A DNA stretch of 64,000 nucleotides, taken from Siccirubricoccus soli. GTDB taxonomy: Bacteria; Pseudomonadota; Alphaproteobacteria; Acetobacterales; Acetobacteraceae. The stretch lies in NCBI RefSeq assembly GCF_024178315.1, contig NZ_JAMZIK010000010.1, positions 45,655 through 109,654 on the forward strand, in the 5' to 3' direction. Shown here piece after piece: positions 1 to 10,300 of this stretch (its first letter is position 1; each line of letters begins with the position of its first letter). Below the pieces are notes generated by a model that ran no database searches, had not been told where the DNA came from, and saw only the letters and a list, made by a program, of their open reading frames with translations. Both the position numbers and the translations under genes were made by a program.

Positions 1-1078
1 ACAGCCCCTTGGCCGCCAGCCAGTCCTGGACCAGCGCCGCCACCTCGTCGCTGTTGCGGTCCATCATGATCATGTGGCTGTTGCCGCGTATGCCGCGCTC
101 CGGCAGGTCCACCCAGTCCACCGTGCCGCCGGCGGCCCGCACCGCCTCGGCGAAGCGGAGCCCGTTGCCGCGGATGGCGGGCCAGCGGGCATCGGTGGCG
201 ATGTAGTCGCCATAGATCATCAGGATGGGGATGTCCTTCAGCGCCGCCACCTTGGCCGGGTCCCCCACCGCCGCGGGCTCCACCAGCACCAGCGCCTTCA
301 CCTTCTCCGGCCGCTCCTGCGCCGCGCGCCAGCCGAATTGCCCGGCCTGGCTGTGCACCATGACGACGCTCGGCCCGACGCGGTCGAGCAGGGCGAGATA
401 GGCTTCGAGCGTCAGCGCATCCGTCGTGGTGAAGCGCGGCACGTTCTGCCGGACGAAATTGCGGTAGCTCTCGGGGTCGGTGGGGAAGAGCACGCCGGGA
501 TTGGTGCTCTGCCGGGCGAAGCTGCCAGGGCCATCGCCGATGCGGAAGCGCTCCCACGGGTTGTCCATGGGCAGCACCACGGGGGTGCCGCCGGTCTGCT
601 CCGGGATCATGCCCCAGCCGGCGCGGCCGCGCTCCACCGCATCCGAGACATAGACGGGCCAGCCGCGGCGGAGGAAGAAATGCTGCCAGCCCTCGCGGCC
701 ATCCGGCGTGGTCTCCCAGGTGACGCCGGTGAGGCCGCCGCCATGCCACATCAGCAGCGGGAAACCGCCGCGGGGATTGGCCGGGATCATGTACTGGGCA
801 TACATCCCGCCCATCAGGTAGGTGCCGTTCGGATCCACCTTCGCGGGGACGCCGCCGGGGGTGAAGGTCACTTCCCGCGCCGGCTGGCCGCTGATGACGG
901 CCTCCCGCCCGCCGACATGGAAGCTGCCCCAGCGGTCCAGCGCCACCGGCTCCGCCCGCGCCGCGCCGCTCATCGCCAGCAGCCCCGCCAGGAGGAGCCC
1001 GGCGCCGCGGCGCCCCGCTGCGGGATGCCCTGCCGCACGCCGCCCCAGCCAGGGGCGCGCCCCGAGACGCCCGCGCAT
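1..1078 (-). CDS. Exported alpha/beta-fold hydrolase (partial, C-terminus off window)
   Basis: Reading leftward from the ATG at 1078, one open frame runs off the window edge, giving about 359 residues. The N-terminus is a long arginine-rich, then hydrophobic export signal ending in an ARA-type cleavage motif near residue 50. A nucleophile elbow reading VHSQAGQ (serine within S-x-A-G) follows, and later a GNSHMIM segment supplies the likely catalytic histidine. This is the alpha/beta hydrolase layout with a serine nucleophile. The substrate cannot be told; an esterase or lactonase acting outside the cytoplasm is plausible. It is divergent from the chromate transporter pair, with about 114 bp between the starts. 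A second ATG 5 bp upstream lies in another frame and stops after 37 codons, so it is not used. The family assignment is firm; the reaction is unknown. Confidence 0.85.
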   Translation of the reverse strand, partial: MRGRLGARPWLGRRAAGHPAAGRRGAGLLLAGLLAMSGAARAEPVALDRWGSFHVGGREAVISGQPAREVTFTPGGVPAKVDPNGTYLMGGMYAQYMIPANPRGGFPLLMWHGGGLTGVTWETTPDGREGWQHFFLRRGWPVYVSDAVERGRAGWGMIPEQTGGTPVVLPMDNPWERFRIGDGPGSFARQSTNPGVLFPTDPESYRNFVRQNVPRFTTTDALTLEAYLALLDRVGPSVVMVHSQAGQFGWRAAQERPEKVKALVLVEPAAVGDPAKVAALKDIPILMIYGDYIATDARWPAIRGNGLRFAEAVRAAGGTVDWVDLPERGIRGNSHMIMMDRNSDEVAALVQDWLAAKGL

Positions 1079-1192
1079 GCCATGTTCCCTCCCGCCTGGT
1101 GGCCGGTCCGATCATGCCGGGGGATGCGGGCGGGCGCCAAGGGGCGGCCGGCCGGGGAGCCGGGCTTTTCCCCGCCGCCGATCCGGGCCAGC

Positions 1193-1804
1193 ATGGCGGC
1201 CCACCCGGAGACCTGCCCCTTGTCCGACGCCCCGCCGGCGCTGACCCATCCCACCCCTGGCGCGCTTTTCTTCGGCTATCTGAAGATCGGCCTGTTCGGC
1301 TTCGGCGGCGTCGCCGCCTGGGCCCGCCGCGTCATCGTGGAGGAGCGGCGCTGGCTGACGGAGCGGGACTATGCCGAGATCCTCGGTATGGGGCAGATCC
1401 TGCCCGGGCCGAATGTGGGCAATGCGGCGGTGATGATCGGGCGGCGCTTCCACGGGCTGGCGGGGGCGCTGCTGGCCACCGCCGGGCTCTACTTCGCGCC
1501 GCTCATCATCCTGATCGGCCTCTGCCTCTTCTATGACCGCTACGGCCAGCTGCCCGCCGTGGCGCCGGTGATGAACGGCATCGCCGCGGGGGCGGCCGGC
1601 ATGGTGATCGGCACCGCGCTGAAGATGACGGGCAAGCTGAAACTCTCCGTGGAGGCGCTGGCGGTGCTGCTGCTGGCCGCCATCGCGGCCTTCGTCTTCC
1701 GCCTGCCCCTGCCGCTGATCGTGGTGCTGCTGGCGCCGGTCTCCATCGCCTTCTCCCTGTGGCGGGCGGGGCTGCTGGGCGGGGCGAAGGGGGCGGCGCG
1801 ATGA
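1193..1804 (+). CDS. chrA: Chromate transporter, N-terminal-type CHR half (short-chain ChrA)
   Basis: The protein has about 203 residues and is a single CHR domain. It opens with GALFFGYLKIGLFGFGGV, followed by the family signature region around EILGMGQILPGPNVGNAAV, then four to five hydrophobic membrane segments. Bacteria carry ChrA either as one long protein with two CHR halves or as two adjacent short genes; here it is the two-gene form. The product should sit in the inner membrane and export chromate, or more generally transport an oxyanion. Its stop overlaps the start of the next gene in an ATGA arrangement, so the halves are translationally coupled. The start at 1193 is the first plausible ATG before the conserved region, but its ribosome site is weak and a nearby alternative start is possible. 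Confidence 0.88.
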   Translation: MAAHPETCPLSDAPPALTHPTPGALFFGYLKIGLFGFGGVAAWARRVIVEERRWLTERDYAEILGMGQILPGPNVGNAAVMIGRRFHGLAGALLATAGLYFAPLIILIGLCLFYDRYGQLPAVAPVMNGIAAGAAGMVIGTALKMTGKLKLSVEALAVLLLAAIAAFVFRLPLPLIVVLLAPVSIAFSLWRAGLLGGAKGAAR

Positions 1805-2325
1805 CCCTGGTGCTGCAGATCCTGCTGACCTTCTCCATCCTCTCCCTGGTGGCGGTGGGCGGCGCCAATGCCGTGCTGCCGGAGATGCACCGCCAGCTGG
1901 TCGAGCTGCGGGGGTGGATGGATGACGCCACCTTCTCCCAGCTCTACGCCCTGGCCCAGGCGGCGCCCGGGCCGAACATCCTGGTGGCCAGCGTGATGGG
2001 CTGGCAGGTGGCCGGCGTGTCCGGCATGGCGGCGGCGACGCTCGGCATGCTGGTGCCGGCGGCGGTGCTGGCCTGGGGCATGGCCGGGCTGGCCTGGCGG
2101 CTGCGCGGCGCGCCCTGGCTGAAGCCGGCCCAGGGCGGGCTGGTGCCGGTGGCGATCGGGCTGATCCTGGCGGCGGGGCTGACCATGGCCCAGGCCTCCT
2201 ACAGCCATGGGCTGTGGCCGCTGCTGGTGGTGGCGGTGTCCACGATCTTCGTCTGGCGGACGGATTACAACCCCCTCTGGGTGCTGGCCGGGGGCGGGGT
2301 GCTGGGGGCGGTACTGCTGCAATAG
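1801..2325 (+). CDS. chrA: Chromate transporter, C-terminal-type CHR half (short-chain ChrA)
   Basis: This 174-residue protein is the second CHR-domain half. It shows the ALAQAAPGPNILV signature (compare GQILPGPNVG in the first half) and five or so membrane segments. The start ATG overlaps the upstream stop by four bases (ATGA), which fits obligate co-expression of a heterodimeric transporter. In-frame codons exist further upstream, but the overlap start matches where homology should begin. A block of palindromic repeats begins within 10 bp of the stop and may act as the transcript end. Confidence 0.88.
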   Translation: MTLVLQILLTFSILSLVAVGGANAVLPEMHRQLVELRGWMDDATFSQLYALAQAAPGPNILVASVMGWQVAGVSGMAAATLGMLVPAAVLAWGMAGLAWRLRGAPWLKPAQGGLVPVAIGLILAAGLTMAQASYSHGLWPLLVVAVSTIFVWRTDYNPLWVLAGGGVLGAVLLQ

Positions 2326-2332
2326 GGGCCGG

Positions 2333-2560
2333 CTAGAGCAATATCCGATCAGGTGGAATCACCTGTTCGGCTCTCTTGCTCTAGAAAGTACAACAGCTAG
2401 AGCAGTTTATCTCCGACCTGATGGAGCACGCGGTGATCCATCAGGTCGGAGGCTGCTCTAGAGCGTTTTCGGTTCATATGCGTTCACCGAAAGCGCTCTA
2501 CGCCTTCGTATGCAGAGCAGATTCACGCCTTCAGGCGATGCGCCCTACAGCGATCTGCTT
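2333..2560. repeat. Array of four consecutive palindromic elements (TAGAGC family)
   Basis: Four imperfect palindromes lie end to end between chrA and the HAD gene. Element 1 (2333-2384) starts ctagagcaatatccgatcag and ends ttgctctag. Element 2 (2398-2460) has a perfect 15-bp stem, ctccgacctgatgga at 2411-2425 pairing with its complement at 2437-2451, with agagcag/ctgctct at the ends. Element 3 (2459-2500) has 14-bp arms agagcgttttcggt/accgaaagcgctct with one mismatch. Element 4 (about 2514-2560) has agcagat/atctgct arms. The first ~26 bases of element 1 match the element at 20431. No gene is visible in the block. It probably ends transcription from both flanking genes, and it looks like accumulated small non-autonomous palindromes. 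Confidence 0.85.
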
Positions 2561-3174
2561 TACCCCGCCAGCACTCCCAGCCCCACCAGCTCCAACCGCA
2601 GCGCCTCCGGCGTGGTGAAATGCACGCCATGCATCCCGAGCGCGCTCGCCGCCGCCGCATTGCGCGGCTTGTCGTCGATGAAGACCGTCTCCGCCGCCGC
2701 CAGCCCGAAGCGCTCCAGCAGCAGCCGGTAGATGCGTGGGTCGGGCTTCACGATCCTCTCCGTGCCGCTGACCACCACGCCACGGAACCACGCCATGAAA
2801 TCGAAGCGCTCCAGCGCCACGGGGTAGGTTTCCGCCGACCAATTGGTCAGGCCGTAGAGCGGCGTGCCCTGGGCATGCAGCTCCGCCAGCACGGCGACCG
2901 TCCCCTCGATCGGGCCGGCGATCATCTCCGGCCAGCGCAGGTGGTAGGCATCGATCAGCGCCGCCTTCTCCGGATGCTGCGCCTTCAGCAGCGCCGTGGC
3001 CTCCGCCCAGCTGCGCCCGGCATCCTGCGCCAGGTTCCACTCCCCGGTGCACACCTCTGCCAGGAAGCGCTCCATCCCCGGCGCGTCGCCGGGGAAGAGC
3101 TTGCGGTAGAGGTGGCGCGGGTCCCAGTCGATCAGCACCCCGCCCAGGTCGAAGACGACGTTCCTCGGCGGCAT
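2560..3174 (-). CDS. HAD-superfamily phosphatase, YihX-like
   Basis: This 204-residue cytoplasmic protein carries the HAD motifs in order: motif I FDLGGVLIDWD near residue 8, motif II LTNWS, motif III lysine in IVKPDPRIY and motif IV FIDDKPRNAAAA. The GGV form of motif I and the overall length resemble the YihX/alpha-glucose-1-phosphate phosphatase branch rather than dehalogenases. Which sugar phosphate or metabolite it acts on is not evident. Its ATG shares one base with the stop of the upstream dioxygenase gene, so the two are co-translated, and it may dephosphorylate something in the same pathway. The stop abuts the palindrome array. Confidence 0.87.
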   Translation of the reverse strand: MPPRNVVFDLGGVLIDWDPRHLYRKLFPGDAPGMERFLAEVCTGEWNLAQDAGRSWAEATALLKAQHPEKAALIDAYHLRWPEMIAGPIEGTVAVLAELHAQGTPLYGLTNWSAETYPVALERFDFMAWFRGVVVSGTERIVKPDPRIYRLLLERFGLAAAETVFIDDKPRNAAAASALGMHGVHFTTPEALRLELVGLGVLAG

Positions 3175-4187
3175 CACTCCGCCGCCACGAGCCAGCTCTT
3201 CGCCTCCCCGGCATAGAGCGCGCCCGGATTGCCGCTGACCGTGGTGCGCCACATCACCCGCGCCTCATGCTCGGCATCGAACCAGGTGGCGGCGTGCAGG
3301 GTGCAGCGATTGTCCCAGATGACGAGGTCGCCCGGCGTCCATTCATGGACATAGACGAAGCGCTCCTGCGTGCAGTGGGCCATCAGCGCCTCCAGCAGCT
3401 TCGCGCCCTCGCCATGCGGCCCCGGCTCCATGCCGAAGATGGGGCCTTCCAGCCAATCCATCTGCCCGTATTCGCACATATAGAGGGCGCGCTTGCCGGT
3501 GACCGGATGCTCCCGCACCAGGGGCTGGCGCTGCGGCAACTGGCTCGGCTTCAGCGCCGGGGCGGGGGTGCCGGCCAGCACCGCCTCCCGCCGCCGCCCG
3601 AGCCCGCCGCTGATATGCAGCCCGTCCAGCCCCTCGATCCGCGCCTTCATCTCGGGCGAGAGCGCCTCATAGGCCGCGGTGGCATCGGCGAAGAGGGTCT
3701 GGCCCTGGCCGCGCGGCACCGTCCGCACGCCGAGGAAGAGCGAGACATCGGGCGGCGGGCGGCGGTAGCTCTGGTCGCTGTGCCAGCCGCGGCGCTGCGG
3801 GAATTGCACCGGGAACTTCCCCTCCGCAGTCAGCGGCGGGTCCGGCATCGCGGGCGGCGTGCGGCAGACCGGCGGGATGTTGGAGACGACGAAGATCTCC
3901 GGCACCTCCGGGTGGATCATGTTCGGCGCCATGCCGGTTTCGCGGTAATTCTCCACCTCCGGGCCGAAAAGGCGGCTGAGGCGGAGCAGCAGCTCCGGCG
4001 CTTCCGCCATGCCGCCCATGCCAGGGATCAGCAGCACCCCGCCGCATTCCGCCAGCGCGGCGGGCAGCGCGCCGGGCGTCGCCTCCGCCGCCGCAACGAA
4101 CTCCGCCGCGCCTGCGCCCGCAAGGGTCACGGTCCCGCCGAACCCGCCCGCCGTCAGGCCCCGCGCCAGGGTGAAGCCGCCGTCCAT
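3174..4187 (-). CDS. TauD/TfdA-family Fe(II)/2-oxoglutarate dioxygenase
   Basis: The 337-residue protein has the iron-binding facial triad of this family. H136 and D138 lie in WHSDQSYR, and the distal histidine H298 lies in WDNRCTLHAATWFD. Downstream arginines near 310-314 would hold 2-oxoglutarate. Such enzymes hydroxylate taurine, alkylsulfates, phenoxyacids or related carboxylates; the substrate here is not known. The start at 4187 is chosen because aaggag lies 6 bases upstream; a longer frame begins 19 codons earlier without support. It heads a two-gene unit with the HAD phosphatase and is divergent from the flavin monooxygenase. A small inverted repeat, CGCTAC-N4-GTAGCG, at 4203-4218 sits just upstream of the start and could be an operator. 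Confidence 0.9.
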   Translation of the reverse strand: MDGGFTLARGLTAGGFGGTVTLAGAGAAEFVAAAEATPGALPAALAECGGVLLIPGMGGMAEAPELLLRLSRLFGPEVENYRETGMAPNMIHPEVPEIFVVSNIPPVCRTPPAMPDPPLTAEGKFPVQFPQRRGWHSDQSYRRPPPDVSLFLGVRTVPRGQGQTLFADATAAYEALSPEMKARIEGLDGLHISGGLGRRREAVLAGTPAPALKPSQLPQRQPLVREHPVTGKRALYMCEYGQMDWLEGPIFGMEPGPHGEGAKLLEALMAHCTQERFVYVHEWTPGDLVIWDNRCTLHAATWFDAEHEARVMWRTTVSGNPGALYAGEAKSWLVAAE

Positions 4188-4327
4188 CGCCCGCTCCTTC
4201 GTCGCTACCCGCGTAGCGTAATCCCGCCCCGCCACCCCGGTCACCAGGGGGTGAAGGGAGTTTTGCCTCGCCCCACCCGTCCCTTCATGTCAGGCTGGCT
4301 GCCACAACCGCGCAGAAGACGGAGACA

Positions 4328-5830
4328 ATGTCCGAGATATCCCCGCTCGCCCGCCCCCGCCCCGCCAAGGTCGAACATGTCGACGTACTGATTGTCGGCG
4401 CCGGCATTTCCGGCGTCGGCGCCGCCTATCACCTCACTACCCAGCGCCCCGGCACCAGCTTCGTGGTGCTGGAGCGGGAGGAGACCTTCGGCGGCACCTG
4501 GTGGACGCACAAATACCCCGGCATCCGTTCCGATTCCGACCTGCATACCTTCGGCTACCGGTTCAAGCCCTGGGTCGGCCCGCCCATCGCCACGGCGGAG
4601 GAGATCCGCAGCTACATGGGCGAGGTGATCGAGGAGAACGGCCTCACCCCACATATCCGCTACCAGCACCGCATCGACCATGCGAGCTGGTCCAGCGAGA
4701 CCAATCTCTGGACCATCGACGCGACGCGGACCGATACCGGGGAGGCGGTCTGCTTCACCGCCAACTTCCTCTACATGTGCCAGGGCTATTACCGGCACAA
4801 TCGCGGCTACATGCCGCAATGGCCCGGCATGGACGCCTTCAAGGGCCAGATCGTCCATTCCGAGGAATGGCCGGAAGGGCTGGACTATGCCGGCAAGCGC
4901 GTGGTCGTCATCGGCTCCGGCGCCTCCGCCGCCACCATGGTGCCGGCCATGGCCGGGCGCGCCGCGCATGTGACGATGCTGCAGCGCACCCCCACCTATT
5001 TCCGCACCGGGCGCAACGCCATCGAGATCGCCGAGGAGCTGCGCGCGCTCGGGATCCAGGAGGAATGGATCCACGAGATCACCCGCCGCAAGATCCTCTA
5101 CGAACAGGCCAAGTTCACCGAACGCTGCTTCACCGAGCCCGACAAGGTGAAGGCGGAGATGCTGGGCAATCTGCGCAACATCCTCGGCCCGGACTACGAC
5201 ATCGGCACGCATTTCACGCCGAGCTACCGGCCCTGGCGCCAGCGCATCGCCTTCGTCCCCGACGCCGACCTGTTCCAGGCAGTGGCGAAGGGCGATGCCT
5301 CCGTCGTCACCGACGAGATCGAATCCTTCGACGCCACCGGCATCCAGCTCAAATCCGGCGGGCATCTGGAGGCGGACCTGATCGTCGCCGCCACCGGCTT
5401 CGACCTGAACGTGCTGGGCGACATCGCCTTCGAGATCGACGGCAAGCCGCTCGCCTTCCATGAGACGGTGACCTATCGGGGCATGATGTTCACCGGCATC
5501 CCCAACATGGTCTGGGTGTTCGGCTATTTCCGCGCGAGCTGGACGCTCAGGGCCGACCTGGTGGGGGATTTCGTCTGCCGCCTGCTGTCGCACATGGAGC
5601 AGAAGGGGGCGAAGCGGGTCGAGGTCGCGCTGCGGCCGGAGGACCACAACATGCCGCTGCTGCCATGGATCGACCCGGAGAACTTCAACCCGGGCTACCT
5701 GATGCGCGGCCTGCACCTGCTGCCGAAGCGCGGCGACAAGCCGGAATGGCAGCACAACCAGGATTACTGGGCGGAGAAGGACGCCTTCCCGGCCATCGAT
5801 CTGGAGGATGCCGCCTTCCGCTACGCATGA
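4328..5830 (+). CDS. Flavin-containing monooxygenase, Baeyer-Villiger type
   Basis: This 500-residue soluble flavoprotein has two dinucleotide folds. The FAD site GAGISG lies at residues 24-29 and the NADPH site VVVIGSGASAA near 192-202. Between them FKGQIVHSEEWP (171-182) matches the Baeyer-Villiger fingerprint FxGxxxHTxxWP, with serine in place of threonine. GTWWTHKYPGIRSDS near 57-71 is also typical. It would insert oxygen into a ketone or oxidise a heteroatom using NADPH and O2. It is transcribed alone, divergent from the TauD gene, so the locus may encode oxidative degradation of one compound; that link is inference. Two hairpins follow the stop. Confidence 0.9.
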   Translation: MSEISPLARPRPAKVEHVDVLIVGAGISGVGAAYHLTTQRPGTSFVVLEREETFGGTWWTHKYPGIRSDSDLHTFGYRFKPWVGPPIATAEEIRSYMGEVIEENGLTPHIRYQHRIDHASWSSETNLWTIDATRTDTGEAVCFTANFLYMCQGYYRHNRGYMPQWPGMDAFKGQIVHSEEWPEGLDYAGKRVVVIGSGASAATMVPAMAGRAAHVTMLQRTPTYFRTGRNAIEIAEELRALGIQEEWIHEITRRKILYEQAKFTERCFTEPDKVKAEMLGNLRNILGPDYDIGTHFTPSYRPWRQRIAFVPDADLFQAVAKGDASVVTDEIESFDATGIQLKSGGHLEADLIVAATGFDLNVLGDIAFEIDGKPLAFHETVTYRGMMFTGIPNMVWVFGYFRASWTLRADLVGDFVCRLLSHMEQKGAKRVEVALRPEDHNMPLLPWIDPENFNPGYLMRGLHLLPKRGDKPEWQHNQDYWAEKDAFPAIDLEDAAFRYA

Positions 5831-5856
5831 CGACATTGCGAATATAATTGCAACAG

Positions 5857-5882
5857 GCCTTGCCCGCTTGCGCGGGCAGGGC
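5857..5882. terminator. Hairpin after the monooxygenase gene
   Basis: Arms gccttgcccgc and gcgggcagggc pair over 11 bases with one mismatch around a TTGC loop, 26 bases after the monooxygenase stop. There is no clear T-tract, so termination is a probable but unproven role. Confidence 0.55.
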
Positions 5883-5941
5883 CAAATCACGACGCCAGAG
5901 GCTTATCGGCCGGGAATGCCTCGCACCCCTGCCGTCCTGGG

Positions 5942-5990
5942 CAGCCTCAGCCGGGCCGGAACTATCTCCGTTCCAGCCCGGCTGAGGCTG
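5942..5990. terminator. Long 21-bp-stem hairpin
   Basis: The left arm cagcctcagccgggccggaac pairs with the right arm at 5970-5990 with a single mismatch around a 7-base loop, and an A/T-richer ttctgaaatt follows. It lies 140 bases upstream of the RND adaptor start. It is either a second terminator insulating the efflux operon or a dispersed palindromic element. The rest of 5831-6130 shows no gene. Confidence 0.6.
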
Positions 5991-6130
5991 TTCTGAAATT
6001 GAGCCCTGTTTCTAGGGCAGACCCGCCGGTCGATCACGGCCAGCGAGACCTGCCCTGGCCGCCCTCCCGACGCGGCACGGCAGCGGGCGCACCCGCCCGC
6101 CGCGCCGCGTCCCCGACCGGAATTGGACGC

Positions 6131-7321
6131 ATGCTGCTGACGCGCTTTCTGCTCCTGCTCATCCTTTTGGCCGGAGGGGGCGCGGCGCAGGCGCAGTTCG
6201 GTCCACAGGGCCCGCCCGCCGTCGGCGTCATCACCGCGGAACGCCGGCCGGTCACCGAAAGCACCGAATTCACCGGACGGATCGAGGCGGTGAACCGCGT
6301 GGATGTCCGCGCCCGCGTCACCGGCTTCCTGCAGGAACGCCTGTTCCAGGAAGGGCAGGAGGTGACGGCGGGCGACGTGCTCTTCCGCATCGAGAAGCCG
6401 CCCTTCGAGGCGCAGCTCGAACAGGCCCGCGCCAATGTCGCCTCCGCCCAGGCAACGCTGGAGAACGCCCGGGTCTCCCTCGCCCGGGCGCGGGAGCTGC
6501 GGCAGACCGGCGCCGGCACCCAGGTGAACCTGGACAACGCCCAGGCGCAGGAACGCACGGCCAATGCCCAGCTCCTCGGCGCCCAGGCGGCGGTGCGCGT
6601 CGCCGAGATCAATCTCGGCTACACCGACATCATCTCCCCGATCGACGGCAAGATCGGCCGCGCCATCCTGACGCCGGGCAATGTGGTAACGCCCAGCCTG
6701 ACCGAGCCGCTGGCGACCATCGTCAGCCAGGACCCGATGCGCGTCGCCTTCACCGTCTCCTCCCGCGCCGGGCTCGAGCTGCGCAACCGCTATGAGAGCC
6801 GCGGCGGGGTGAACGCCGTGGTGGTCCGCATCCGCCTGACCGATGGCCGGGTCTATCCCCATGCCGGGCGGATCGACTTCATCGACACCCAGGTGGACCG
6901 CAACACGGACAGCCTGCTGGTCCGCGCCCTGATCCCCAACCCGAAGCGGACCGGGGTGCAGGCCGGCGCCGGCGACCGGGAACTGATCGACGGGCAGTTC
7001 GTCACCGTGGCGGTGGAGGGGGCGGAGCCGGTGCAGGCCATCGTCCTGCCCCGCGCCGCCGTGCTGCAGGACCAGGGCGGCAATTACGTGCTGGTGGTCG
7101 GCGAGGGGAACCAGGCGCAGCGCCGCGGCGTCCGCCTGGGCCAGGCGCTGAACGAGAATGTGGTGATCGAGGACGGGCTGCAGGGCGGCGAGACGGTCAT
7201 CAGCGAGGGGCTGCAGCGGGTGCGGCCGGGCCAGCCGGTCAACCCCAGCCCGGCCGGGGAGCCGCCGCGGCCCGCAGGTGGCGCGCCAGGCGGCGCCCCC
7301 GCCGGCGGAAGGCAGGGCTGA
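6131..7321 (+). CDS. RND efflux periplasmic adaptor (AcrA/MexA-like membrane fusion protein)
   Basis: The 396-residue protein has an N-terminal signal peptide ([21 protein letters not shown]). It then has the adaptor architecture: a beta-barrel/lipoyl region with [19 protein letters not shown], an alpha-helical hairpin rich in Ala/Glu (roughly residues 95-150), the second lipoyl half with SPIDGKIGR, and a C-terminal membrane-proximal domain. The tail is proline/glycine rich. It bridges the inner-membrane pump encoded six bases downstream to an outer-membrane channel. The start at 6131 is the codon that begins the signal peptide; the frame is open further upstream but would put 44 residues before it. 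No outer-membrane factor gene is in the window, so a TolC-like protein must come from elsewhere. Confidence 0.92.
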   Translation: MLLTRFLLLLILLAGGGAAQAQFGPQGPPAVGVITAERRPVTESTEFTGRIEAVNRVDVRARVTGFLQERLFQEGQEVTAGDVLFRIEKPPFEAQLEQARANVASAQATLENARVSLARARELRQTGAGTQVNLDNAQAQERTANAQLLGAQAAVRVAEINLGYTDIISPIDGKIGRAILTPGNVVTPSLTEPLATIVSQDPMRVAFTVSSRAGLELRNRYESRGGVNAVVVRIRLTDGRVYPHAGRIDFIDTQVDRNTDSLLVRALIPNPKRTGVQAGAGDRELIDGQFVTVAVEGAEPVQAIVLPRAAVLQDQGGNYVLVVGEGNQAQRRGVRLGQALNENVVIEDGLQGGETVISEGLQRVRPGQPVNPSPAGEPPRPAGGAPGGAPAGGRQG

Positions 7322-7327
7322 GCCGGC

Positions 7328-10300
7328 ATGATCTCAGGCGTCTTCGTCGACCGGCCGCGGCTGGCGATCGTCATCGCGATCGTCACCACCCTTGCCGGCG
7401 CCCTCGCCCTGCTGCGCATCCCCGTCGCGCAATTCCCGGACATCGTGCCGCCCCAGGTCTCGGTGCAGGCCACCTATCCCGGCGCCTCGGCGGCGGTGGT
7501 GGAGGCCACCGTCGGGCAGATCATCGAAAGCGCCGTCAACGGCGTCGAGAACATGATCTACATGCGCTCGAACAGCGCCAATGACGGCACCTACCAGCTC
7601 AACGTCAGCTTTGCCCTGGGCAGCAACCCGGACATCAACACCGTCAACGTCAACAACCGCATCCAGGCCAACCTGGCCAGGCTGCCGACCGAGGTGCAGC
7701 GCGCGGGCCTCATCGTCCGCAAGCAATCCTCCTCGGTGCTGCAATTCATCGCGCTGACCTCGACCAACCCGGACCACCCGCCGCTCTTCCTCTCGAACTA
7801 CGCCACGATCAACATGATCGACCGGCTGGCGCGGGTGCCGGGCGTCGGCCAGGTGAACCTGTTCGGCGCGCAGAACTACTCCATGCGCGTCTGGTTCGAG
7901 ATCGACCGGCTGACCAGCCTGAACCTGACGCCGCAGGACATCGTCACGGCGATCCAGAGCCAGAACATCCAGGCCGCGGTCGGCCGCATCGGCGCCCAGC
8001 CGATGCCGGACAGCCAGCAATTCCAGATGAACATCCAGACGCTCGGCCGTCTGGTGACGCCGGAGCAATTCGGCAACATCGTCATCCGCGCCAACCCCGA
8101 CGGCTCCGTGCTGCGGGTGCGGGACGTGGCGCGGGTGGAGCTCGGCGCCCAGGCGCAGGACACGGTCAGCCGGCTGAACGGCCAGCCGGCCATCACCATG
8201 GGCGTCTATCTTTCCCCGGGCGCCAATGCCGTCTCGGTCTCCGCCGCCATGACGGCGACGCTCGACGAGCTGGCGACCCGCTTCCCGGAGGGGATGAAGG
8301 CGCAGGTCCTCTATGACAGCTCGACCTTCGTCGTGGACACGATCCAGGAGGTCATCAAGACGCTGCTGGAGGCCTTCGTCCTCGTCGTCGTCGTGGTCTA
8401 CCTCTTCCTCGGCAGCTTCCGGGCGACGCTGATCCCGACCATCGCGGTGCCGGTCAGCCTCATCGGCTCCTTCGCCATCCTGCTCAGCATCGGCTACAGC
8501 GCCAACACCATCTCGCTGCTCGCCATGGTGCTCGCCATCGGCATCGTCGTGGACGACGCCATCGTGGTGGTGGAGAATGTCGAGCGGGTGATGGAGGAGC
8601 ACCCGGACTGGACGCCGGCCCGGGCGGTGAAGCAGGCGATGGCGGAGATCACCGCGCCGATCATCGCCATCACCCTGGTGCTGCTCTCGGTCTTCGTCCC
8701 CATCGCCTTCATCCCGGGCCTGTCCGGCGTGCTGTTCCGGCAGTTCGCGGTGACCATCTCGGCGGCGATGGTGATCTCGGCGATCAACGCCCTCACCCTC
8801 TCCCCCGCGCTCTGCGTGCTGTTCCTGCGGCATACCGGGCCGAAGCGCGGCCCCATCAAGTACGTGCTGCGCGGCATCGACAAGGTGCGGGACGGCTATG
8901 CGGGCATCGTGCGGCGCATCGTCCGCATCTCGGTGCTCTCGCTGGTCATCACGGCGGGGCTCGCCTTCGCGATCTTCACCATCGGCAGCAAGACGCCGCA
9001 GGGCTTCCTCCCGCAGGAGGATCAGGGCACTTTCTTCGTCCAGGTCTCCCTGCCCCAGGCCGCCTCCCTCTCCCGCACCCGCGCCTCGGTGGAGCAGGTG
9101 GAGGGCATCCTGAAGCAGATCCCGGCGGTGGAGAACGTGCTCTCCATCGTCGGCTTCTCCCTCATCGACCAGGGGGCGCAGTCCAACTCCGCCTTCATCG
9201 TCGCCCGGCTCAGGCCCTTCGAGGACCGCACCGCGGCGGCCGACAGCGTCTTCGCCTCCATCGGCCGGGTCTTCCAGGCCGGCGCCGCGGTGAATACCGC
9301 GACCGTCGTCGCCTTCAACCTGCCGCCGATCATCGGCCTCGGCACTGGCGGCGGCTTCGAATACCAGCTCCAGGACCTGGCGGGGCGCGACCCGGCAGAG
9401 CTCGGCAGCGCCATGCTCGGCCTCGTCGTCGCGGCCAACCAGGATCCGCGGCTGCAGCAGGTCTTCTCCACCTTCTCGGCCGCCACCCCCTCCATCTACC
9501 TGGACGTGGACCGGGACAAGGCGCAGGCGCTCGGCGTGCCCATCAGCTCCATCTTCTCGGCGCTGCAGGCCTCGCTGGGCGGGTTCTACGTGAACGACCT
9601 CAACCTGTTCGGCCGTACCTGGCAGGTGAACATCCAGGCGGAGGCGCAGGACCGCAACGAGATCGAGGATATCTGGCGCATCCGGGTGCGCAGCAACAAC
9701 GGCAGCATGGTGCCGCTGCGCGCCGTGGCGGATGTGCGGATCGTGGTCGGGCCGCAGACCATCAGCCGCTACAACAACTACCGCGCGGTGCTGGTCAACG
9801 GCTCGCCGCGCGCCGGCGTCTCCTCCGGCGATGCGCTGGCGGCGATGGAGCAGCTTTCCGCCCGCGTGCTGCCGGCGGGCTACGGCTTCGAATGGACCGG
9901 CACGGCCTACCAGGAGAAGCTGGCGGCGGGGCAGACCATCTACGTCGTCGCGCTGGCGGTGCTGTTCGCCTACCTCTTCCTCGTCGCGCTCTATGAGAGC
10001 TGGACCATTCCGGTGCCGGTGCTCATGTCCGTGGTGGTGGGCGGGCTCGGCTCCTTCCTCGCCATCCAGATCGCGGGGCTCAGCCTCGACGTCTATGCGC
10101 AGATCGGTCTCGTCGTGCTGATCGCGCTGGCGGCGAAGAACGGCATCCTCATCATCGAATTCGCCAAGGAGGCGCGGGAGCGCGGCATGCCCATCCGGGA
10201 TGCGGCCATCGAGGGTTCCCGCCTCCGCTTCCGCGCGGTGATGATGACCTCCATCGCCTTCTGCCTCGGCCTGGTGCCGCTGGTGACGGCGACGGGGGCG

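Noticed and set aside
74..1192. N-terminal extension of the first chromate transporter half
   Set aside because: The frame is open upstream only because it lies antisense to the alpha/beta hydrolase; the CHR domain starts after 1193.
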